A DNA stretch of 64,000 nucleotides from Thalassotalea euphylliae (GTDB taxonomy: Bacteria > Pseudomonadota > Gammaproteobacteria > Enterobacterales > Alteromonadaceae): contig NZ_QUOU01000001.1 of NCBI RefSeq assembly GCF_003390335.1, positions 2,480,001 to 2,544,000 of the forward strand, read 5' to 3'. The notes below the pieces were generated by a model, which did not search any database, had not been told where the DNA came from, and was given only the letters and a program-made list of their open reading frames with translations. A program made the position numbers and the translations under genes. Positions 51,653 through 60,787 of this stretch are shown here, one piece after another. The number at the start of each line of letters is the position of its first letter. The first letter of the stretch is position 1.

Positions 51653-51919
51653 ATGTATACTTTTGAATTTGATCCTAATAAAAGCCACATTAATCTATCC
51701 AAACATGGGATAGATTTTATTGAGGCTCAAGAGCTATGGAATGATCCTGATTTAATTGAAATTCCAGCGAATACTTCAGATGAACCTAGAGCTTTAATTG
51801 TTGCTTATTATAAAGGTAAGTATTGGTCAGCTGTAGTAACTTATCGTACACCTAATGTGCGAATTATTTCTGTAAGGCGAGCAAGGAAAAATGAGGTAGA
51901 TTTATATGAAAGCATCTGA
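51653..51919 (+). CDS. brnT: Cassette 35, gene 1: BrnT-type toxin
   Basis: 88 aa. FEFDPNKSHINLSKHGIDFIEAQELWNDP is the BrnT N-terminal pattern, and VRIISVRRARKNEVDLYE its conserved C-terminus. BrnT is a RelE-fold ribonuclease that blocks translation. It overlaps the next gene by 14 bp. Toxin-antitoxin cassettes are known to stabilise large arrays. Confidence 0.92.
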   Translation: MYTFEFDPNKSHINLSKHGIDFIEAQELWNDPDLIEIPANTSDEPRALIVAYYKGKYWSAVVTYRTPNVRIISVRRARKNEVDLYESI

Positions 51920-52151
51920 TTTCGATAAAAAATTTGATGATGGTGAAGACATCATAGAGCACTTAGATTTATCTAATGTTAAGCGTCCTATGCAAAAAAC
52001 TAAGCGTGTGAATGTAGACTTCCCAGCATGGATGCTAGATTCACTTGATCGCGAAGCAAATCGTGTTGGTGTTACTCGCCAATCTATAATCAAGGTTTGG
52101 CTTGCGGAACGTATTGAGAATTTACATTCACATCATCTGAAACACGGCTAA
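51906..52151 (+). CDS. brnA: Cassette 35, gene 2: BrnA/CopG-type antitoxin
   Basis: 81 aa. The C-terminal ribbon-helix-helix RVNVDFPAWMLDSLDREANR followed by VTRQSIIKVWLAERI is typical for antitoxins of BrnT. It should bind the toxin through its N-terminus and repress the shared promoter. The stop overlaps attC 35. Confidence 0.9.
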   Translation: MKASDFDKKFDDGEDIIEHLDLSNVKRPMQKTKRVNVDFPAWMLDSLDREANRVGVTRQSIIKVWLAERIENLHSHHLKHG

Positions 52152-52179
52152 CAAGAGACTATGGCGTCAATAGCTATTT

Positions 52180-53130
52180 TTAAGCTTTTGGCGCTTCCCA
52201 CATTACTCCATCTCTGAGCATCGAATTTAATATCACCACCATCTTTCTGATACAGGCAATTATCGCCACTTTTTTAGGTTTGCCTGCACCAACTAATCGT
52301 TGATAGGTATCTTTAAACACCGGATTACTTTGAATCGCTGACAGCATCGCCATATATAACACCGTGCGCACTTGGTGCCGTCCACCTTGGATTCTCCGTT
52401 GTCCTTTATAGCGGCCACTTTCTCGATTCATCGGCGCAACACCAACTAGGCTGCTCGCTTGTTTACCCGTCACATAGCCAAGCTCTGGCAAATTACTGAT
52501 GATTGATGAGGCCGCTATTTTACCGATACCTGTCATGCTTTGCAGAATCGTATTTTTCTTCTGGTATTCAGGGCAAGATTCGATGAGTTCAACGAGTTTC
52601 TTTTCAATTTTTAGGATTTGATGTTTAAACGCGGTAAGTATCGGCTTGATGGTCATTGATAAGCTTTTTGGCAGAGACTGAAGGCGGTTCTTTTCCATCG
52701 TTTGCATCACAAGTAACTGATTTCTTCTGGCGACCAAATCACTCATGACTTGCATAGTGGCTGGTTTGAGTTGTGATAGTGCTGGTTTAATCACTTCCCC
52801 ATAATGAGCGATAAGCTGCGCATCAAGTTTGTCTGTTTTAGCGCGCTGTCCAATCGCACCTGCAAAGCGTTTGATGTGAATAGGATTGGCGATAACAAAC
52901 GGCAGTTTGCTGTTCGCACACGCCATAATAAACGGCATTTCTAACCGCCCTGTCGCTTCAATGACGATGCGTTCAACAGGGTATTGCTTGAGCTGATTTA
53001 TGGCTTCTGCAATCCCTTTTTCGTCATTGGGGACGGTGAAGTAAATGTCCAAAGGACGAAGATATATATCAAGTTGGTACTTACCTGTATCTACCCCAAC
53101 GTGAATCTTTTGATTGATGACTGTTTTCAT
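52180..53130 (-). CDS. IS110-group recombinase, copy 2
   Basis: 316 aa, identical to the product at 49203, with the DEDD and transposase_20 motifs intact. Two identical copies indicate recent transposition or attC-mediated spread. Confidence 0.95.
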   Translation of the reverse strand: MKTVINQKIHVGVDTGKYQLDIYLRPLDIYFTVPNDEKGIAEAINQLKQYPVERIVIEATGRLEMPFIMACANSKLPFVIANPIHIKRFAGAIGQRAKTDKLDAQLIAHYGEVIKPALSQLKPATMQVMSDLVARRNQLLVMQTMEKNRLQSLPKSLSMTIKPILTAFKHQILKIEKKLVELIESCPEYQKKNTILQSMTGIGKIAASSIISNLPELGYVTGKQASSLVGVAPMNRESGRYKGQRRIQGGRHQVRTVLYMAMLSAIQSNPVFKDTYQRLVGAGKPKKVAIIACIRKMVVILNSMLRDGVMWEAPKA

Positions 53131-53350
53131 AATAAGCTAACCCTTGCTTGCATAATGCGGGTTCGAGACCCAGTAGACTATTCGAGTATGTTGCTTGGAG
53201 TCTTTTACAGCGTTCGTTCTTGTTATCGGTCTCTCGATTGAGGAGCCATTAATCAATCGAACTACTGTAAAAGAAGGCCTTAGTTGCCGCTAAGGCTTGG
53301 GTCTCACTTTACCGAAAATAGTTATTTAGGTGGGTAATTATCCATACAAG
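53131..53350 (-). ncRNA. Candidate bridge RNA region, IS110 copy 2
   Basis: Same 220-bp non-coding region as copy 1; the minus-strand loop TAACAAGAA is at 53217-53225. The target here reads TAACAAGTT, so seven bases match. Confidence 0.62.
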
Positions 53351-53491
53351 TTACTCAAAAGGACGCAAAACGCTTGGCTTGCGCTCCTTCGTCGCTGATT
53401 ATAGCCAAGCATTTTCCGCCTTTTAGTAAGGCGTTATGTTTTCATCCACATCCGAGACCTTATCGAACTAGCAGAATTTCTGGAATTTTCT

Positions 53492-54829
53492 TTGAAACAA
53501 AGTGACATCAGAACAATTAATTATCAGCTTTGGTTAGTGCTGATACTTACCAGTTTTATCCCCTTAATTTACTCTACAACACGGATTCATTTTTTGGGAA
53601 CTCTCCCAAGCCCTTGGACATTTAGTATTGCAGCACAAGTTGCTTGGTTAAATGTAGGGTATGAGGTGATTAATGAAGCATTATTAATTCCACTTGCTTT
53701 TATCCTTGGCAATGTTGTAACTGATGAGCAAAGGTTTCGCGAACGAGCAAGTATTTCCCTAAGTATTATCATTGCTAGTTATCTAATTGTAACTGTATTG
53801 GTGTTGTTGTTTGCCTCATCTTTGGTCAAGGCAATGCAACAGCAAACAGAGTTATTTGTTAACACAGTTCATTATATCCGACTGGAATCCATCGCTATCT
53901 TTTTGTCTAGTATCTACTCATTTTTATCATTGGTTCTGGTCTTAAAAAATGAAAAGAAGGCACTTTATAAATTGTTGGTAGTACAAATGATATTGACAGT
54001 ATTATGTGACAGTGTGTTTGTTAGTCAGTTGCCTGTTTCTTTTGAACTCGGTGTAGATGGCGTTGCAATTAGCAATACTGTTGTTAACTCAATCCTTGCA
54101 GCTGTCGCTATTACTTACCTTACAAACTCAGGAGTTAATTTCAAATTTGAACGAAGTATGTGGAGCCAGACGCAATGGTTGAAAGAATGGTTGGCAATTG
54201 GTTGGAAGTCTGGCCTTGAGTCGTTTGTTCGCAACGCAGCATTTATAGTCATGGTCTTGCAATTGATTAATCAAGTGCAACAAGCTGGAACATTTTGGCT
54301 GACTAATCAGTTTATCTGGGGGTGGTTACTACTTCCTGTGCTAGCTCTCGGGCAGCTAGTAAAGCAAGATGCTGCAACAAACAAAGGGCTATCAACTATT
54401 CGGGTTAATAGCTATTTATGGATAACAGTAGGAATAACCGTTATTTGGGCTACTTCAGTACCAGTCTGGGATGGTTTTATATCAAATATCATGGGGATTG
54501 CTGAACCTTCTAAAATTATAGAGCTAGTATGGCTGTTACTCGGCTTTTACGTTGTGTTCAGCTTTAATAATGTCATAGATAGCTATTTTTACGGAATTGG
54601 GCGCACAGATCTCATGCTTTATCAATCCTTGATCGTCAATAGCATTTTTTATGGCGGCGCATTTATATGCTATCAAGTAGGTGTATTTGTACCAACACTT
54701 GAAACTATCGCTATGATGTTCGGGTTAGGGATAACAGTAGACGCGATCATTACTTGGGGTCTGTATCGTATGCTTAGAAATAAATTAGACTTAACGCAAG
54801 ACCCGTTGATTGCGGGCAGTGATGTTTAA
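53492..54829 (+). CDS. Cassette 36: MATE-like multidrug transporter
   Basis: 445 aa with about twelve membrane helices arranged in two halves. ISNTVVNSILAA and SFNNVIDSYFYGIGRTDLMLY resemble the repeated MATE/MVF-fold motifs. The TTG start has only a weak GGAA upstream. At 1.5 kb it is an unusually large cassette for one gene. Export of drugs or dyes by Na+ or H+ antiport is the family role; the substrate here is unknown. Confidence 0.78.
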   Translation: MKQSDIRTINYQLWLVLILTSFIPLIYSTTRIHFLGTLPSPWTFSIAAQVAWLNVGYEVINEALLIPLAFILGNVVTDEQRFRERASISLSIIIASYLIVTVLVLLFASSLVKAMQQQTELFVNTVHYIRLESIAIFLSSIYSFLSLVLVLKNEKKALYKLLVVQMILTVLCDSVFVSQLPVSFELGVDGVAISNTVVNSILAAVAITYLTNSGVNFKFERSMWSQTQWLKEWLAIGWKSGLESFVRNAAFIVMVLQLINQVQQAGTFWLTNQFIWGWLLLPVLALGQLVKQDAATNKGLSTIRVNSYLWITVGITVIWATSVPVWDGFISNIMGIAEPSKIIELVWLLLGFYVVFSFNNVIDSYFYGIGRTDLMLYQSLIVNSIFYGGAFICYQVGVFVPTLETIAMMFGLGITVDAIITWGLYRMLRNKLDLTQDPLIAGSDV

Positions 54830-54851
54830 AATAGACCGCCAGTAGGCAAAA

Positions 54852-54951
54852 ACATAACAAGTTGCTCAAAAGGACAAAAAACTGTTGGCTCGCCTCACTT
54901 CGTTCGGTATTGTAGCCAAACAGTTTTTTGCCGTTTAGCAAAGCGTTAGCC
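54852..54951 (+). other. attC 36
   Basis: R'' ACATAAC, R' GTTAGCC. Confidence 0.9.
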
Positions 54952-55050
54952 ACTTAGGATGATCCTGAAATCCTTTTTAAAATATGTATTTACTAGGTTT
55001 TAGTAAACAGATACTATCGGAATATCAATATGTTTAATGACAGGGAATGT

Positions 55051-55599
55051 ATGAACTTATTTAGTAAGATTTTATTTTTGACTATAACGCTTTTCGCTCA
55101 CCAAGCTGATGCTTTAACAATACAACAAGATAATTTTATTTATACACAAGCTGATAAGTGGAAAAATATTATAGGGCTTTCACAAGGTGGCTTTATACTT
55201 AAAAAAGACTCTCAAATTATGACATTTGAATCTTGGAAAATGAGAGAGTTATTAGGAAAGCACAAAGAATACGTCAAAAGCCTTAACAGTAATCAACCCT
55301 TATATGGTGTTGAAGATTTTATTTTTTGTTCTTTAGGTGAGAAATGTATTGATGACTCTTTAAAACGTCATCTTATGCACGTTATCCCTCCAAATAAAGA
55401 TGACATTAGCCTAGGTGATTCATGTGCAAGCAAAGAAGTCAAATGCGTAGTTTTCAATACTGAAATAGATGAATACACATTTGAAGCATATATTTACAGC
55501 CATACCAATGAAAATTATTTTATTCGTATATTAACCAATATTGACTCTAAAACAATTTTTTTAAACCATCTAAACCAAATCGAATTGGATCCAAAATAA
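55051..55599 (+). CDS. Cassette 37, gene 1: exported ~180-residue protein
   Basis: 182 aa from the ATG at 55051 with CAGGGA upstream (the frame is open to 55030). The signal peptide ends near HQADA. The mature part has four cysteines (FCSLGEKC, DSCASKEVKC). No family is recognised. It lies 19 bp before a small gene related to that of cassette 24, where the exported gene comes second. Confidence 0.66.
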   Translation: MNLFSKILFLTITLFAHQADALTIQQDNFIYTQADKWKNIIGLSQGGFILKKDSQIMTFESWKMRELLGKHKEYVKSLNSNQPLYGVEDFIFCSLGEKCIDDSLKRHLMHVIPPNKDDISLGDSCASKEVKCVVFNTEIDEYTFEAYIYSHTNENYFIRILTNIDSKTIFLNHLNQIELDPK

Positions 55600-55618
55600 C
55601 TAACGAGGGAATGTAAGA

Positions 55619-55927
55619 ATGACAAAGGAAGATATTAAAAGTGCCAATGCACTTATTGCAGCTTTTTATGGTGATAAATTTAACTCTGGTACACCAAATG
55701 AGAAAACAACAAAAGTTCTAGCCACTATGGTAAGAGAAACAGGAAACTGTAATAAGAGCATCTCTAAGTTACTCAATTCACTCTCGTCTACAACTGGCGC
55801 AAGCGGGGCTTTAAAAATTGTTAGAGCTGCTGCAAAGTTAGCTAAAAGTGATAAAAAATCTTTCGAGATGTGTAATGCTGTGGTGAAAAGTAAGTACAGA
55901 TCTGTTCTAGAAATAACAATGATATGA
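55619..55927 (+). CDS. Cassette 37, gene 2: ~100-residue protein paralogous to 39797
   Basis: 102 aa with GAGGGAAT upstream. LIAAFYGDKFNSGTP and TMVRETGNCNKSI align with the protein at 39797; the second conserved Cys is in EMCNAVV. The Ala/Lys-rich helical C-terminus contains SGALKIVRAAAKLAK. Together with the exported partner it may form an effector-immunity pair. Confidence 0.68.
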   Translation: MTKEDIKSANALIAAFYGDKFNSGTPNEKTTKVLATMVRETGNCNKSISKLLNSLSSTTGASGALKIVRAAAKLAKSDKKSFEMCNAVVKSKYRSVLEITMI

Positions 55928-55978
55928 GTAATATGCCTAGTTTTTGATAGGAAATACCCTTATATTCATACATTTATT

Positions 55979-56013
55979 AACCTTCGGTAAGATTTTTTAT
56001 CGAAGGTTTTTTA
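55979..56013 (+). terminator. Terminator inside cassette 37
   Basis: AACCTTCG (55979-55986) pairs with CGAAGGTT (56001-56008), followed by TTTTTAT. A terminator between gene and attC is unusual in cassettes and would stop array transcription here. Confidence 0.8.
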
Positions 56014-56030
56014 TATTTCTGCTTAATTGT

Positions 56031-56130
56031 GGCTAACAAGAAAATTAAATCGGACTAAAAACGCTTGGCTTGGTTCGCTGCGCTCCCTATGATAGCCAAG
56101 CATTTTTAGCCGTTTATTTAAGCGTTAGCG
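56031..56130 (+). other. attC 37 (last well-formed site)
   Basis: R'' GGCTAAC, R' GTTAGCG. An IS256-type element begins at its R' end. Confidence 0.9.
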
Positions 56131-57422
56131 AGGGCGTTCAGAATTCTGTGTCAGCCTAAATTGCTAAATATCTAGCACGCCATCTAATCGCCCCTCGAAG
56201 TGGATGGCTAATTGCGACAATGTCAGGTTCCAACTGTGGATTGGCATTGTCCATTTCTTCGAAGCGTTCAATATGCCCGCATACAATAATTTCATCAAGC
56301 TATTTTCGTTCGGGAAAGCGCCTTTCGTTTTGGTCAATTTCCTAAACTGGCGGTGCACTGCCTCGATAGCATTGGTGGTGTAAATAGCTTTGCGCACGTA
56401 GTCTGGATACTTGAAGTAAACCGACAAGTTAGCCCATTTTCTGCGCCAAGACTCAATCACGATGGGATATAGCTTGCCCCATTTAGCATCTAATTCGTCT
56501 AAGGCTGCTTCTGCGGCATCTTTGGTCGTTGCACGGTAAACAGGCTTTAAGTCCGCCATAAATGCTTTCTGGTGCTTTGAAGCAACATACTTCATCGAGT
56601 TACGAATTTGATGAATAACGCACTGTTGAACCTCTGTTTCAGGATAGATAGTACCAATGGCCTCAGGAAAGCCTTTAAGTCCATCAACACAAGCAATTAA
56701 AATATCGGATACGCCGCGATTGTGTAAATCGGTGAGCACTGATAGCCAGTAGTTAGCGCCTTCGCTTTCTGAGACGTATAAGCCAAGTAACTCTTTGCGA
56801 CCTTCGATATTTATGCCGAGTACGGTGTAAACAGCTTTGCTAACATAACGGCCACTTTCCTTGATTTTATAGTGAATAGCATCAAGCCAGATAAACGGGT
56901 ACAGCGTATCAAGGCTACGTGATTGCCACGCTTTTAGCTCTGGTATGAGCTGGTCTGTAACGCCTGTTATCGTGGCTTCTGAGATTTCAATGCCGTACAT
57001 TTCCTGAACATGGCTGCGAATATCACGATAGCTCATGCCTAACGCAAACATGGATAGGATTTTATGGTCAATCTCAGCGGTTAGCTTAGTTTGATTTTTC
57101 TTAACGAGTTGAGGTTCAAATGAGCCAGTACGGTCTCTTGGGGTTTCAAGCTCAAACTGGCCTACGGAGGATTTAACCGTTTTCTTGCTTGTACCGTTCT
57201 TACGGTTAGGTTGTTGCTCTGAGTCTAGGTGTTGCTCTAGCTCGGCTTTGAGTGCAGCTTCTGTTAATTGTTTAATGAGTGGCGTTAAAACACCATCTTC
57301 ACCCGTTAACCCTTTACCTGATTGAAGTTCTGCTAATGCTTTGTTGAAGTCGAAAGATTGAGTCATGTGTCATTCCTATTTTCTTAATATTACTGAAATG
57401 ACACAGATTTCTAAACACTACC
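56130..57422 (-). mobile_element. IS256-family insertion sequence, type 2
   Basis: About 1.29 kb. Inverted ends share GTT-AGAA-TCTGTGTCA. Flanks GCGTTAGC (left) and GCGTTACT (right) agree in six bases only, so the target duplication is imperfect and the exact ends are uncertain. Confidence 0.82.
56164..57366 (-). CDS. IS256 (mutator-type) transposase, type 2
   Basis: 400 aa. YPFIWLDAIHYKIKES, ILIACVDGLKGFPEAIG and KAIYTTNAIEAVHRQFRK give the DDE triad. It is a different subfamily from the 41227 enzyme. Intact. Confidence 0.95.
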   Translation of the reverse strand: MTQSFDFNKALAELQSGKGLTGEDGVLTPLIKQLTEAALKAELEQHLDSEQQPNRKNGTSKKTVKSSVGQFELETPRDRTGSFEPQLVKKNQTKLTAEIDHKILSMFALGMSYRDIRSHVQEMYGIEISEATITGVTDQLIPELKAWQSRSLDTLYPFIWLDAIHYKIKESGRYVSKAVYTVLGINIEGRKELLGLYVSESEGANYWLSVLTDLHNRGVSDILIACVDGLKGFPEAIGTIYPETEVQQCVIHQIRNSMKYVASKHQKAFMADLKPVYRATTKDAAEAALDELDAKWGKLYPIVIESWRRKWANLSVYFKYPDYVRKAIYTTNAIEAVHRQFRKLTKTKGAFPNENSLMKLLYAGILNASKKWTMPIHSWNLTLSQLAIHFEGRLDGVLDI

Positions 57423-57477
57423 GCGTTACTGTTTTGTATATTTCAGGCTATTTTCAAATAAAAATATCAATTTTTTT

Positions 57478-58769
57478 GGTTCATCGCGGCTTTCCGGGGA
57501 AAGCTGCTTTTATCTTTAAAAAGAAATATTCTATATCTCGGTATCCATACGCCATTCGCTTAATCAGTTTGATTTTATTGTTCATGCCTTCCAAGGTACA
57601 TGTGTTCATCCGATAGATTGCTGAAGAAGTGATGCCATGCAGGTATGGTTTGAGCCTTTGAGCAAAGGCAATCAATGGTTTAATGCCACTTTCAATGACT
57701 TGTTGCCACCAGCATTGCCAGAGATTTTTGGCTTGCTCTTCATCCTCGCAATACCAAAGTTCTTTGAGTTGCTCACCTAATAGATACACCACCATTAAGT
57801 CTCGGTTCATGCTGAGCAGTTCATCTAGGTATCCTTGCTGATGAGTATTTAAGTTATCTCGGTTCTTAAGTAAAACCCAACGAGAGCGTTTAACCCAACG
57901 CCTGGCCTGCTTGTCATGCTTGAGCTGGTTGGCTTGGTCAACGCGAACGCGATCAACAACCTCGCGACCGTATTTAGCCACGACATGAAAAAGGTCGTAA
58001 ACGATGCGAGCCTGTGGGCAGTGTTGCTTAACTTCCAAGTCGAAGGCCGTGTTCATGTCCATTGCAACAGCTTCAATTTGCTGGCAATGCTCACCAAGTG
58101 ACTCAAAGAACGGGCGAATATGCTGCCTTGCTCTACCAACGCCAATCCAGAGCACTTGGTAAGTGTCCGCGTCTGCGATGACTGTGGCGTATCGATGACC
58201 TTTAAACAGGGCAAATTCGTCCATGACTAAGCGTTTTACGCGCGACCAATTCGGCGCTTTAACTTGTTGTGCAAGCCGCGCTTTATCAATTTGTTTGATG
58301 GTATGCCAATGAAGTCCTGTCACCTCTGAGATATGCTTGATAGGTAGGATTGGCAATAACCCTTCGACGTAACTTTGAAGTCGTTTGGTTATCCGGGCGA
58401 ATGGCTCTAGCCAACGAATTGATTCCGTAACAACACCGCAGTTTGGGCAGACAATTCGCCGTGTCTTAACAGCTAAGCTCACCTTACGACCCAGCATCGT
58501 AGCATCTTGGATATTACGCCAAGACGAATCGTGAATACTGTTAGTTAATTGACCACAACGGCATCGACCTGAGCTGTTAGGCTCTAACGTGAAGTGAATG
58601 GATGTAGGATTGGTTTCAATATTTGTGACATGAAACCCTTCCCAAAACTGGGCAAGAAAAGTAAGCTCTGACATAGAAACGGTAGTTTGGGTGTTGTTTT
58701 TGTTTTGGCGAACTAAACATTACCTTTACTACCGTTTTCATTTCTAGTCCCGCTAATATGCGAAGAACC
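57478..58769 (-). mobile_element. ISL3-family insertion sequence, copy 2
   Basis: 1292 bp with the same ends as copy 1. The 8-bp duplication attttttt is at 57470-57477 and 58770-58777. Confidence 0.93.
57481..58674 (-). CDS. ISL3 transposase, copy 2
   Basis: 397 aa, identical to the protein at 37741 (zinc ribbon, HTH and DDE core intact). The inverted orientation relative to copy 1 makes the two elements a potential inversion switch. Confidence 0.95.
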   Translation of the reverse strand: MSELTFLAQFWEGFHVTNIETNPTSIHFTLEPNSSGRCRCGQLTNSIHDSSWRNIQDATMLGRKVSLAVKTRRIVCPNCGVVTESIRWLEPFARITKRLQSYVEGLLPILPIKHISEVTGLHWHTIKQIDKARLAQQVKAPNWSRVKRLVMDEFALFKGHRYATVIADADTYQVLWIGVGRARQHIRPFFESLGEHCQQIEAVAMDMNTAFDLEVKQHCPQARIVYDLFHVVAKYGREVVDRVRVDQANQLKHDKQARRWVKRSRWVLLKNRDNLNTHQQGYLDELLSMNRDLMVVYLLGEQLKELWYCEDEEQAKNLWQCWWQQVIESGIKPLIAFAQRLKPYLHGITSSAIYRMNTCTLEGMNNKIKLIKRMAYGYRDIEYFFLKIKAAFPGKPR

Positions 58770-59499
58770 ATTTTTTTTTCATCCGTTAATAGCCTAGCAG
58801 CGCTTTCTTGATATAAGTCAAAAGTATCATCTGACATAAATCTATCAAACGTATTAATTATTTCTTTCATGTAAGAGGCAGCTACACTATAATCTTGGCG
58901 TTTAGGATATTCTATAGTGAGCTTATCCAACTTCTCTGAGCTGTTAGCAAAATACTCCATAATATCAATTTTTTTATCAGGGTCAACGTCACCACCACCA
59001 TAAGAAAGGATCTCAAGTTTAGACTCTAAATTTAGCATATCTTCTCTTTTTTTCGATATGATTGGATTACCATACCTACCTAATCTAACTGGCTCATCAC
59101 TACCGTATTTTTGTGTATATTCCCACTGCATATCATTCACATTTTTAACAATATTATGAAGTTCGTTTGTACTCATATTAGTAAAGTCTAAATCTTCTTT
59201 TTTAAATATTTGTTCATAAGCACTCCCCTCAATTAATGATAAATCAAAGGGTTTATTATCTCTTTTTTCCTTCGGGTAGGGATCTGTGGTGCTTAATTTA
59301 GTTTTTTGTTCAGAAAGATTTTTGAGGTTTTCGCCATCCGTTTTTACAAAAACAGCAGTCTTATTTTCAAATTGGCTATGTGATGAGTTAGTATTAATTT
59401 TCATAAAATCCTTTTTAAATTAAATCTAAGTAAACTACTGTTTTACTTTTATCGACATTACTCGATAAAACTTGAGCTTTTATAGTAAACTAAGTCATT

Positions 59500-59543
59500 A
59501 TCTAAATGGCCCATGGGATTAATACCCCATGAATCATTTAGAT
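59500..59543. terminator. Hairpin between the minus-strand genes
   Basis: ATCTAAATG (59500-59508) pairs with CATTTAGAT (59535-59543), with an inner CATGGG/CCCATG stem. It lies just after the stop at 59553 on the minus strand. No long T run, so termination is uncertain. Confidence 0.5.
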
Positions 59544-59630
59544 GTATTCTAATTAGTTATTAGATATCACTTCATATGCCATACCACCATAAGTAGAGCC
59601 TGTCGTTGTTTTATTCTCAACTTGTTCTGG

Positions 59631-60452
59631 TCAACTCCAGCCGGACACTTTTCTAAAAGAATTTTCATACTCTACTGGTGACAGATCACTATTAGCTGAA
59701 TGCAGTCTTTCTAAGTTGTAATACTTCATATAATCGACAACATCATTTTTCATATGCTCACGCGTAGGTTGAGCCACTTTAAGTAACCAATCATGTTTCA
59801 AACTGCCAAAGAACCTCTCCACTACTGCGTTATCCCAACAGGCTCCCACATCACCCATACTCGCTCGAATACCAAATTGTTCGAGCAGCTGACGGTAACG
59901 CTTACTGGTGTATTGAGAGCCTCGGTCAGAGTGGAATATTAAGCCTTTAGCTGGTTTTCTCAGGTTATAAGCCCTAATCATGGCTTTCATCACTAAGTCA
60001 GTCGTCATACGTTTATCTATATGCCAACCAACAATGCGTCGAGAATATAAATCCATCACAACAGCAAGATACATCCAACCTTCGCCTGTTTTTAAATAAG
60101 TCACATCACCAGCCCAAATCTGATTTGGCCCCAACGGATTAAAGTTCTGATTAAGCAAATTATCTGCAACTGCATCAGCATGCTTACGCTTCGTTGTTAC
60201 CTTGTAGGCAACTCGCTGCTTTACTTTTAGGTTTAACGCTTCCATGAGCTTTCGAGTTCTGTGCTTACCAATTTCAAAGCCTTCTTTGCGTAAGTTTTTA
60301 TGTAGCTCGCGATAGCCCAAGCTTTCACGACTGCGTTTAAACAGCGCTTTAGCTCGCCGATATAAATGAAGCTCTTCTGCCGTAATTAACTTGGCTGGCC
60401 GTTTGAGCCATGCATAGTAAGCAGAGCGACTGACTTGCATCACAGCACACAT
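59631..60452 (-). CDS. IS3 transposase orfB, type 2
   Basis: 273 aa. IWAGDVTYLKTGEGWMYLAVV, LIFHSDRGSQYTS and DNAVVERFFGSLKHDW carry the DDE residues. ESLGYRELHKNLRKEG belongs to the IS3 HTH_21 region. Intact. Confidence 0.95.
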   Translation of the reverse strand: MCAVMQVSRSAYYAWLKRPAKLITAEELHLYRRAKALFKRSRESLGYRELHKNLRKEGFEIGKHRTRKLMEALNLKVKQRVAYKVTTKRKHADAVADNLLNQNFNPLGPNQIWAGDVTYLKTGEGWMYLAVVMDLYSRRIVGWHIDKRMTTDLVMKAMIRAYNLRKPAKGLIFHSDRGSQYTSKRYRQLLEQFGIRASMGDVGACWDNAVVERFFGSLKHDWLLKVAQPTREHMKNDVVDYMKYYNLERLHSANSDLSPVEYENSFRKVSGWS

Positions 60453-60499
60453 CTTGCGGACGTCATGAGCCTGACTATTGGCTTTGACGAACTCGTACT

Positions 60500-60787
60500 T
60501 TACTTCATTTCTTTCGCAAAGAAGGCGCTTGCCTTTTTTAAGATCTCTTTCTCCACTTTGAGTTCTTTAACTTCTTTTCTCAGTCGTTTTAGCTCTGCTC
60601 GTTCACCTTCACTTAACGCATTGCCAGCTTGTTGTTGTTCAAGTTTCGCTTTCCAGTTATAAATGAGTTTAGTTGTAATTCCCAAAGAGGCTGCGGCTTG
60701 TGAGACCGTATAGCCTTGCTCAGTCACTAAAGCTACAGCTTCTTGTTTAAATTCGGTTGTATAGGTTTTGTTTTTTCGTTTTGTCAT
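60500..60787 (-). CDS. IS3 transposase orfA, type 2
   Basis: 95 aa with an HTH (TVSQAAASLGITTKLIYNWK) and a C-terminal zipper (LKRLRKEVKELKVEKEILKK). Expected to fuse with orfB by frameshifting. Confidence 0.94.
   Translation of the reverse strand: MTKRKNKTYTTEFKQEAVALVTEQGYTVSQAAASLGITTKLIYNWKAKLEQQQAGNALSEGERAELKRLRKEVKELKVEKEILKKASAFFAKEMK

Larger units (their letters stand above)
52156..53350 (-). mobile_element. IS110-family element in attC, copy 2
   Basis: 1195 bp, same sequence and orientation as copy 1, 2977 bp away. Left flank TAACAAG and right flank ATACAAG match copy 1. Confidence 0.9.
52146..53439 (+). other. attC 35, split by IS110 copy 2
   Basis: R'' GGCTAAC at 52146, R' GTTATGT at 53433. 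The IS lies directly after TAACAAG, the same base as in attC 32. Confidence 0.87.
57454..59404 (-). pseudogene. Hypothetical gene split by ISL3 copy 2
   Basis: Pieces 59404-58770 and 57469-57454 join in frame to 216 aa once the ISL3 element and one copy of its 8-bp duplication are removed; only the last five residues were displaced. The protein is hydrophilic and helical with no signal peptide (QFENKTAVFVKTDGEN, SYGGGDVDPDKKIDIMEYF). No family is recognised. It runs opposite to the cassette genes. Confidence 0.65.

Noticed and set aside
25865..56130. Regularly spaced repeats resembling a CRISPR array
   Set aside because: Repeats are long imperfect hairpins of 60-110 bp with R''/R' boxes and variable centres, spaced by genes; they are attC sites, and no cas genes are present.
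57423..57430. GCGTTACT beyond IS256 type 2 as another attC R' box
   Set aside because: No R'' or hairpin precedes it once the IS is removed; it may be an imperfect target duplication.
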